Below the pieces are notes generated by a model. It was not told the DNA's origin. It did no database searches and saw nothing but the letters and a program-made list of their open reading frames with translations. Below are positions 51,981 through 58,615 of a DNA stretch of 58,615 nucleotides, in pieces; position 1 is the stretch's first letter; each line of letters begins with the position of its first letter. The stretch comes from Alphaproteobacteria bacterium (GTDB lineage: Bacteria; Pseudomonadota; Alphaproteobacteria; Rickettsiales; UBA998): assembly GCA_004292675.1 (NCBI GenBank), contig RDXO01000022.1:1-58615 (forward strand), read 5' to 3'. Both the position numbers and the translations under genes were made by a program.

Positions 51981-52415
51981 ATGCGTATGTTATTCATCCT
52001 AATCTTTCTGATTATTTATTCCACCTCAAGCGTTGAGGCACAGACATGCTTATGTATACGCACGGCACACGCCTCCACAGCACCATGCATCATGGCGGAA
52101 GCTGCGCGCACCGATGCCGAACATAGAATTGGACTCATGCATCGTCAAAGCCTTCTACCGCATGAAGGGATGCTCTTTTTTTATCACCCCCCACAGCCAA
52201 TTTTTATGTGGATGAAAAATACTTTAGTGGCACTGGATATAGTGTTTCTTGATCACTCAAGAACAATCATTCATCGTGAATTGAACGCACAACCCCATGA
52301 TCTCACACCACGTGGCACATCTGCGCCTGTTGCTTATGTGCTTGAAGTACCGCATGGCACAGCCTCAGCCTATCAGATGGATATTGGCACAAAACTTATA
52401 TGGAATAACCCTTAA
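51981..52415 (+). CDS. DUF192 family protein (exported)
   Basis: 144 residues from ATG 51981 with a signal peptide (MRMLFILIFLIIYSTSSVEA). Family core: RIGLMHRQSLLPHEGMLFFY, FMWMKNTLVALDIVFLD and the terminal YVLEVPHGTASAYQM. DUF192 proteins are small periplasmic beta-barrel proteins of uncertain function. It is followed after 12 bp by another exported protein, so the pair is probably an operon. Confidence 0.85.
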   Translation: MRMLFILIFLIIYSTSSVEAQTCLCIRTAHASTAPCIMAEAARTDAEHRIGLMHRQSLLPHEGMLFFYHPPQPIFMWMKNTLVALDIVFLDHSRTIIHRELNAQPHDLTPRGTSAPVAYVLEVPHGTASAYQMDIGTKLIWNNP

Positions 52416-52427
52416 GAAGGATTCACA

Positions 52428-53150
52428 ATGAAAAATTTTTATCTATGTTGCTTATCCCTCATGCTCGCACCCTGCGCGATCCATGCACAAGATTCTGTGA
52501 TTTTTGCACGTGAACAACTTGCCATCATCACTGTGCGTCAAGAGCCACAAGCACCCGCCCCTACGCCTACCACGCCTGCCGATGCCAAGAAAAAACCAGA
52601 AGAATCAACTCCATCTACCTTTCCGCTATCCAATGCGCAACGCCGCGCACAATTAGAAAGTGAACGTCCTGATCTTGGCAAAGGTGCAGCCCTGCAAGCC
52701 TTATGGGATCAAGCACAAAAAGAGGATCAAGCTATCCCTGACACTGCGCCCAAAGCGGATATTCCCATGAAAGATGTGCGTCGCACCTTTGATTTTATCA
52801 TCACCATCCAAAACGCCCAAAGCAATGCAGCGAATTGGATTTATGATGCCACTGATGTTCATGATGAATTTGGTCTGCTCTATGTATTTGATACACCCAC
52901 CACCACACGCATTGATCCTTCGGAAAATCAATCCGCTTACGACATCATCATGATCAGTAGCTATGGTGAAATACGCTCTATTGCTAAAAATATCATCCCC
53001 TCCGAGCTAGCAGAACCAATCGAGGTGCAACGCCCCGTTAAAGCCTTGCTCTATGTTGAGGGTGGTATCACAAATAAATATGATATTCGGGTGCGTGATA
53101 AGATCTATCACCCACTCTTTCCTGATCGCCCTGAAGTGCAAGAAGAATAA
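52428..53150 (+). CDS. Hypothetical exported protein, 240 aa
   Basis: A signal peptide (MKNFYLCCLSLMLAPCAIHA) is followed by a Pro/Thr-rich linker (QEPQAPAPTPTTPADAKKKP), a charged helical stretch (SNAQRRAQLESERPDLGKGA) and a C-terminal domain with strands (RRTFDFIITIQNAQSNAANW, VKALLYVEGGITNKYDIRV). No family recognised. GAAGGA precedes ATG 52428. A periplasmic or lipid-anchored binding protein is possible; no lipobox is seen. Confidence 0.7.
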   Translation: MKNFYLCCLSLMLAPCAIHAQDSVIFAREQLAIITVRQEPQAPAPTPTTPADAKKKPEESTPSTFPLSNAQRRAQLESERPDLGKGAALQALWDQAQKEDQAIPDTAPKADIPMKDVRRTFDFIITIQNAQSNAANWIYDATDVHDEFGLLYVFDTPTTTRIDPSENQSAYDIIMISSYGEIRSIAKNIIPSELAEPIEVQRPVKALLYVEGGITNKYDIRVRDKIYHPLFPDRPEVQEE

Positions 53151-53164
53151 TTATGAAAGCACCA

Positions 53165-53470
53165 TTACACGCGCTCACGCACTGGTTCACATGATTCCAC
53201 CGTGCCTTCACGCATGATAGCGTGTGCATCAATATGTTCTTTCGGCTTAGATGCCTCAAGCGCGTAATTCGCAATCGTTGCTACAGTCGCAAGAGTAGCA
53301 AAACCCACGGCAGGGATTTTCACCTTATCAAAGTGACCCATATGTTTATACATCGCTATGCCTGAAGCAACAGCACCAGCAGCAGCCATCCCCACAGCGG
53401 TAAAAAACCTATCAACATCGTCAATAGGAGTGTTATTGGGTGCTTGAGAAGGAAGGCGCGTATCATTCAT
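53165..53470 (-). CDS. Small two-helix membrane protein, 101 aa
   Basis: Two hydrophobic segments (VGMAAAGAVASGIAMY and IPAVGFATLATVATIANYAL) between a polar N-terminus and a charged tail ending REGTVESCEPVRERV. Not recognised as any family. It converges on the 52428 gene with 14 bp between stops and lies 41 bp downstream of prfB on the same strand. Confidence 0.55.
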   Translation of the reverse strand: MNDTRLPSQAPNNTPIDDVDRFFTAVGMAAAGAVASGIAMYKHMGHFDKVKIPAVGFATLATVATIANYALEASKPKEHIDAHAIMREGTVESCEPVRERV

Positions 53471-53511
53471 GGCGTGATCATACCCTACATTGATGCTCCG
53501 TGCAAGTTCAA

Positions 53512-54625
53512 TTACGATTCATGTTTACCCTGCACACGCTGCGCCAAGGCTGCAGAAAGAAATATCGAAATATCCCCATCCAGTACGCCTTGCGTATTAG
53601 CAGTCTCTACTGCCGTGCGGGAATCTTTCACGAGCTGATAAGGGTGCAGCACATAAGAGCGTATCTGATGCCCCCAGCCATTATCTGTTTTTTGCGAGTT
53701 CAAGGCTTGGGCATTGGCTTCACGCATCTGCAATTCACGTTCATAAAGGCGTGAACGTAGCATCGAAAAAGCCTCAGCGCGATTTTTATGTTGCGATCGA
53801 TCATTTTGACACTGCACAACAATCCCTGATGGTAGATGCGTAATGCGCACCGCACTATCAGTACGGTTGACGTGCTGCCCCCCTGCCCCTGAAGCGCGAT
53901 AGGTATCAATACGCAAATCTTTTTCTTGAATATCCACCACGATATTATCATCCACCACAGGAGACACCCACACGCTTGAAAAACTTGTATGACGGCGGGC
54001 ATTACTATCAAAGGGTGAAATACGCACCAAACGATGCACGCCACTCTCTGTTTTTGCCCATCCATAGGCATTATGCCCCGTAATCTTGATGGATGCTGAT
54101 TTAATCCCCGCGCCTTCGCCCTCTTGCTCATGCACCAATTCAACCTTGAAGGCACGACGCTCTGCCCAACGACGATACATACGCAGTAACATATCTGCCC
54201 AATCTTGGCTTTCTGTTCCCCCTGCCCCTGCATGGATTTCGATAAAGCAATCATTGGCATCTGCTTCACCTGATAACAAACTTTCTGTTTCAAGAGTTTT
54301 GTATAATTCTGCAATACGCATCAACGCACGTTCTGCTTCCACAATGCTTGGTTCATCCCCTGCCTCATCTCCCAATTCTGCCAACACACATGCATCATCA
54401 CATTCAGCTTCTAACCCCTGCAACTGGTCAATTTGTGCTTGCACAGCGGTACGCTCCCGCAACAAGGCTTGCGCTTTTTCTTGATCTTCCCATAGAGTCG
54501 GGTCTTCAGCTTGAATATTTAACGCATCACATTTAGCAACAAGCGTATCCCAGTCAAAGATACCTCCGTAGCAAGGATTGTGATTCACGAATTTGGGCGA
54601 TATATTGTTCGATTTCTGCTTTCAT
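53512..54625 (-). CDS. prfB: Peptide chain release factor 2, with programmed +1 frameshift
   Basis: RF2 reads UAA and UGA stops. The main frame carries the anticodon-like stop-recognition region and the GGQ motif ([16 protein letters not shown]). The conserved N-terminus lies in another frame: ATG at 54625 reads [20 protein letters not shown] and on to RYL, then TGA (54556-54554). Skipping one base restores [12 protein letters not shown]. The site CTT-TGA-C preceded by GGAGG is the classical RF2 autoregulatory frameshift. The joined protein is 370 residues, a normal RF2 length; the continuous frame alone lacks the true N-terminus. Confidence 0.93.
54553..54568 (-). promoter_or_regulatory. prfB programmed +1 frameshift site
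   Basis: On the minus strand CGGAGGTATCTTTGAC: internal Shine-Dalgarno-like GGAGG, 3 bases, CTT slip codon, in-frame TGA, then C (a poor UGA context). Low RF2 slows termination and favours slipping to the +1 frame, giving negative autoregulation. This matches the well-known E. coli element almost base for base. Confidence 0.92.
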
Positions 54626-54648
54626 TGCTTGTACTTCCTATAAACTAA

Positions 54649-57633
54649 TTAATAAAGCGTGCCACTGCCATTCGGATTGGTACGTGGACGCACATCATAA
54701 ACGCGCCGTCTATCTTCCCATTTACGCTCAGGATGATTGCGCGGCAACGGCACGACGGGCTGTGACGGGGCTAACGGTATCGGCTTATATCCTTGTGGCG
54801 CAACGGGCGTAGCTTGCACGGAATTGGGGGTGAATTGGGGTTGCGGTGGATTCGGGCTATAGACTCCCTCAGGGGTAATATAACCGCCACTTGGTGGAGG
54901 CGGTACAAAACCTTGATTGGATGGTGTCACTGGGGCAGTGCTGTTGTCAAGCACCTGCCGTTCAATCCCATATGAATCAACATACGTTCCCACATATGCC
55001 CCTTCATTGGACATATAGCCACCCGTATCTTGCAATTCTTGTGAGGCAACCGCATCTGCATCTGATTCTTCCATAGGCTTGCCCGGAATAAAAATAGGTC
55101 CACCCGTAATATAGGTTTCACCAATAACGGAATGACTCCCCCCTTGCTGCCACGGCAAAGAAGGTGCGCCTGAATAACGATCCACGGAGCGTTCCACAAT
55201 TCCTAAAGGCTTTATAAATGTTGGTGGGGGCGCAGAGGCGTAAGTACGTTCCATCAACCGTATAAAGGCAGGAAGTGCCACGCGCCCTCCTGTTTCTTTA
55301 TGTCCTAGATTTTTCGGATTATCATAGCCAACATAGGTTGCTACCACCAAATCTTGCGAGAAGCCCACAAACCATGCATCACGGCTTTCATTCGTTGTGC
55401 CTGTTTTTCCCGCGACATCAAAACCAAGTTTTTTTGCACTTGTTGCCGTCCCGCGTTGCACCACACCACGCAGCAACGATACCATTTGATAGGCAATACG
55501 CGGATCAATCAACCGCTCACGTTGTTCAAGCATTTCAGGCGGATGTTCACGCGCCACTGGTACAGGAGGGGCTATCTCCTCTTGCTTGGTTTCTTCATCA
55601 TCTTTCTTCTTCTTGACGGGTACGGCAAAAGACTGTGCGCATCCCGCACATTGACGCATATCTGATTGATAAATATGCTTACCCTTCGCATCATCCACAC
55701 GATATACTAAGGTAGGTTCAATTTTCAATCCCCCATTGGCAATCATACCATAGGCGGTTGCCAAACGTAGAGCAGTAGTTTCATGCGAGCCAAGCACACT
55801 GGAATATTCATTCGGCAAGGAATCATACATCCCTAAACGCTGCCCTACATGGATGATCGACTTAATCCCGATCATTTGCGATAACCGCACCGTCATCACA
55901 TTGCGGGATTTTTCTAATCCTGTACGAAGCGTTGTTGGTCCCCAAAATTCACGATCATAATTTTTCGGTTGCCATGCAGGTTTTCCTGCCCCTTGCGATA
56001 TGGAAATCGGCGCATCACTAATAAGCGAGCTTGGCGAAAAACCGCGTTCCAATGCTGCTAAATAGACAAAAGGCTTAAAACTTGAACCCGGTTGACGCTT
56101 TGCTTGTGTCGCACGATTAAACGAATTATTGAGCGAGCTATACCCCCCACTCATCGCTAATACTTCCCCTGTCTGCGGACGCAACGCCACCATCGCACCA
56201 TTCACTTGTGGCACTTGCGCAAGAGCATATAGCTTCTTTTTTCCCTTGATAGGATCGACCAACACCACATCACCGACACGCATAATCTGGGCAGGTTTTG
56301 ACGGCACTGCTCCCATCACACCTGAGGGAGAAACAGGGCGCGCCCAACGCATATGTTCCAACGGGATAGCTCCCGTCTGCACTTCTTCTATCATCCCTGC
56401 TGATGCATCCGCATCCTTGATAGGCACGATGCGCACTAATTCAATAATGGCTTCCTTTGGGCGCAATTCTTTGACCCATGCTAATTTTTGCTCAGGGCGC
56501 AGAGGTGTCTTTTTTTCCCATTCCAACAAAAACGCCGTAGGATTTTTCTCATCCGACGGCATATGCGTCACCGCACCACGATAACCATGACGGCGATCAT
56601 AATCAATCAAAGTGAGTTGCAATGAATCATCCATGATCTTTTGCAACTTCAAATCCGCTGTAGTATGCACATAAAGGCTACCACGATAGAGCTTTTCATC
56701 CCCAAAACGCTGCAACAACCAACGCCGTACATCCTCTGAAAAAAAGGGGGATTTGATACGCGCCGTATGGGAAGGTGGATTCACAATAAGTGGTGATGCC
56801 AACGCCCGTTCATATTCTTTCTGGTTAATATAGCCATCTTTTGCCATCCGCCCAAGCACATAATTACGGCGTTGCAACGCATCTTCAGGACGACGAATCG
56901 GATCATAATATGAAGGAGCTTTGGGCATCCCTGCCAATAAAGCAATCTCTTCGGTGGCTAAGGCTTGCAATTCTTTCCCGAAATATTCTTGCGCTGCCGC
57001 TGCCACACCATACGCCCCCATCCCAAGATAAATCTCGTTGAGGTATAATTCTAATATACGATCTTTACTGTAATTTTGCGTGATGCGCAAAGCGAGGATC
57101 GCCTCTTTAATTTTGCGCTCATAGGATTTTTCCCGCGTCAGTAGGAAGTTTTTCACTACCTGTTGCGTGATCGTTGAACCACCCACCAAGGAACGTTCTC
57201 CCGTACTCATACTACGCAAATTTTGCAATAATGCCCGTACAATCCCTTGCGGATCAATCCCTGCATGAGAATAAAAATGCTGATCTTCCGCTGCAATAAA
57301 CGCATGGATAACATTGCGCGGCATATCTTCAAACGGCACAAAAATACGGCGTTCTTTAGCATATTCCGCCATCACCACGCCATCGCTGGAATAAAGGCGT
57401 GTCATGCCCGCAGGCTGATAATCTGCTAAACTCCCACTATCGGGTAATTCTTTGCTAAAATAGTAAAACATCCCCAATATGATGATCGATCCGATCACGG
57501 ACATGGTCGCACCAATGCTAATGCACCAGCCAATCAAACGCAACATACGATTTTTCTTTCGTCGCTTGCGATGCGGACGTTCATGAGGCACACTCGGATC
57601 AGATGATTCAGGTTGAGGACGTAATGGCTGCAT
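54649..57633 (-). CDS. mrcA: Penicillin-binding protein 1A (bifunctional)
   Basis: Class A PBP: polymerises and crosslinks peptidoglycan. A short basic cytoplasmic tail, one membrane anchor (about residues 30-60), GT51 domain with AAEDQHFYSHAGIDPQG (catalytic Glu) and GGSTITQQVVKNF, then transpeptidase with SSFK (nucleophile Ser517, Lys520), KSRN and KTGTTNE motifs. A Pro-rich tail of about 90 residues ends the 994-residue protein. ATG 57633 follows AAGG at 7-nt spacing; an in-frame TTG at 57669 is less likely. The promoter must lie in the ~75 bp before the IS4 remnant. Confidence 0.93.
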   Translation of the reverse strand: MQPLRPQPESSDPSVPHERPHRKRRKKNRMLRLIGWCISIGATMSVIGSIIILGMFYYFSKELPDSGSLADYQPAGMTRLYSSDGVVMAEYAKERRIFVPFEDMPRNVIHAFIAAEDQHFYSHAGIDPQGIVRALLQNLRSMSTGERSLVGGSTITQQVVKNFLLTREKSYERKIKEAILALRITQNYSKDRILELYLNEIYLGMGAYGVAAAAQEYFGKELQALATEEIALLAGMPKAPSYYDPIRRPEDALQRRNYVLGRMAKDGYINQKEYERALASPLIVNPPSHTARIKSPFFSEDVRRWLLQRFGDEKLYRGSLYVHTTADLKLQKIMDDSLQLTLIDYDRRHGYRGAVTHMPSDEKNPTAFLLEWEKKTPLRPEQKLAWVKELRPKEAIIELVRIVPIKDADASAGMIEEVQTGAIPLEHMRWARPVSPSGVMGAVPSKPAQIMRVGDVVLVDPIKGKKKLYALAQVPQVNGAMVALRPQTGEVLAMSGGYSSLNNSFNRATQAKRQPGSSFKPFVYLAALERGFSPSSLISDAPISISQGAGKPAWQPKNYDREFWGPTTLRTGLEKSRNVMTVRLSQMIGIKSIIHVGQRLGMYDSLPNEYSSVLGSHETTALRLATAYGMIANGGLKIEPTLVYRVDDAKGKHIYQSDMRQCAGCAQSFAVPVKKKKDDEETKQEEIAPPVPVAREHPPEMLEQRERLIDPRIAYQMVSLLRGVVQRGTATSAKKLGFDVAGKTGTTNESRDAWFVGFSQDLVVATYVGYDNPKNLGHKETGGRVALPAFIRLMERTYASAPPPTFIKPLGIVERSVDRYSGAPSLPWQQGGSHSVIGETYITGGPIFIPGKPMEESDADAVASQELQDTGGYMSNEGAYVGTYVDSYGIERQVLDNSTAPVTPSNQGFVPPPPSGGYITPEGVYSPNPPQPQFTPNSVQATPVAPQGYKPIPLAPSQPVVPLPRNHPERKWEDRRRVYDVRPRTNPNGSGTLY

Positions 57634-57708
57634 ACATAGCCTTGTAATAGATTTGTATTTTTTTTGCAACTACTGGATTGCAGTCTTTTTTGAGACTTCT
57701 ACATCACC

Positions 57709-58601
57709 TTACCACCCGACAAGTTTAGCGTAATGCCATAGTTTTGGGATTGTGGTGAGGTTCAGTGCTGCATAGAGGATGCGTCGGATACCTTGCTTGA
57801 AGAACGATGTTAGGCTTCGCGCCTCTTTTTTTTGGTATGGCGCGAGGGTGAGGGTTGCATACCCGTGGATGCTGCCCAGAAAAGCGCGATGGTAATGCGA
57901 TCTGCGTGTTTCAACTGTGTTTTCGTGATGCCAAAACCGCGTGACTTAAAATCCGAGAACATGGGTTCAATGCCCCAGCGCATACCGTAATCCAGCACTC
58001 TGCCTTTAGAGGGTGTATCACTCATGGCAATGATCCACGGCTCTTTGTGTCCGCTTTCATGCAAAATGCCAATGTGCGTTTTGATGTTGGTTTCGTTCAG
58101 TTGCGCGTTCAGTACCATGCTTATCTTCGCCTTCGCTGCTTCACCAGTGGTGATTTCACCGCCATCATGATGCAGGATGAGATTATCTTTCAGGCGCAAA
58201 CGATAGTTCCATCCTTGATTCTGACACCATGCAATCAGCGCGCTCGTGCCATAAAAGCGGTCACCCGCAAGCAGTATATTCGCACCTTCTGGCATCATCG
58301 CGAGTGCGGAAGCAACCTGCGCAATCTCTGGAATAAACCCCATCATCACGCGTGAGTGCGAAATCAATTTGTTCGCAAGAAGGCGACTGATAAAACGTTC
58401 CTTGGATTTGTCATCACACGCGCAACGCGGTAATACTGACTGCCACTCCGCTGTATTCGCGCTGCGACACGATAACGCGCACGCTACCACATCTGCCAAA
58501 CCCTCTATATGCTGCTTGCGCAACCCCGTCTCGCGATCAAATAAATCCTCCTCAACCACGCGTGCAACGTGTGCAATGCCTCCACTCAATACCCGCATCA
58601 T
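57709..58601 (-). pseudogene. IS4-family transposase, frame-shifted and internally deleted
   Basis: The Y-x2-R-x3-E-x6-K signature of IS4 transposases is perfect in YGMRWGIEPMFSDFK, and AGDRFYG carries the second DDE aspartate. The start ATG 58601 has AGGAGGT upstream. Compared with related proteins as I recall them, about 50 residues with the first catalytic Asp are missing near residue 95, and about eight residues are missing in KHADR-TIALFWA. The first frame stops at 57810 after THTKKKRREA-like sequence; adding one A to the A8 run (57826-57833) restores SLTSFFKQGIRRILYAALN to GW and TAA at 57709. Likely inactive. Confidence 0.8.
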
Positions 58602-58615
58602 AACCTCCTATCACT

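Noticed and set aside
54554..54625. prfB considered a broken gene because of the in-frame TGA
   Set aside because: The TGA is the canonical programmed frameshift site with an internal Shine-Dalgarno-like sequence.

Overview
The window is a mostly housekeeping stretch of a moderately AT-rich alphaproteobacterial chromosome. Signs of that group are a split F0 operon with paired b and b' subunits, MipZ, an LdtR-like MarR regulator, class I PHA synthase, a short RNase D, a DivJ/PleC-type histidine kinase and four genes in gene-transfer-agent (GTA) order. An isolated virB8-virB9 pair and many short palindromic repeats suggest a Rickettsiales/Holosporales-like or other deep lineage with possible host contact. 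BCAA, arginine, DAP and PHA genes argue against extreme genome reduction. The exact taxon cannot be fixed from the sequence alone.

Layout. 1-2.5 kb: transposase tail, then def-fmt-truA. 2.7-6.1 kb: argG, a RelE-like/HTH toxin-antitoxin pair and rsmB. 6.1-11.1 kb: prepilin peptidase, a polyproline/pentapeptide membrane protein, a LOG-family protein, VirB8 and VirB9. 11.1-18.6 kb: rnd-queC, mipZ, ilvD-uppP, phaC and a phasin-like protein. 18.8-20.8 kb: nadK, then an orphan MuF-type toxin gene (broken at a poly-A run) with a candidate immunity gene. 20.9-29.4 kb: fumC, a DMT transporter, nhaA, a histidine kinase, the LdtR-like regulator, trmFO, a trypsin-like protease and bfd with a Fur-like box. 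29.4-33.3 kb: yebC-ruvC behind a strong promoter and a long leader hairpin, tRNA-Asp, dapF-mtaB. 33.3-38.7 kb is an accessory region: unknown small genes, a ceramidase-like protein, a 59-codon gene with its own promoter and terminator, GTA/phage head-tail genes g6-g9, and most of the repeats. 38.7-46.7 kb: DsbA-like, atpI-B-E-F'-F, outer-membrane protein and GT2 glycosyltransferase on the minus strand, with maeB upstream. 47-58.6 kb: a 791-residue unknown, gshA, small unknowns, DUF192, prfB with a canonical programmed +1 frameshift, PBP1A, and a damaged IS4-family transposase.

The non-coding DNA is unusually rich in small palindromic repeats of at least four families. (A) A 105-237 bp element with terminal inverted repeats and 9-bp target duplications. 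(B) A twin-hairpin element: two palindromes with a constant 11-bp spacer. (C) 60-67 bp palindromes bounded by TA and beginning TAGC(A/G)CG. (D) A 28-bp half-palindrome (CGTCACTCCTGC...). Several genes (truA, mtaB, g9, a small Q-rich gene, and by adjacency rsmB) have stop codons inside or against these repeats, so the repeats appear to have reshaped gene ends. These repeats, the orphan MuF toxin/immunity pair, the GTA remnant and the polyproline/pentapeptide protein are the parts most worth following up.
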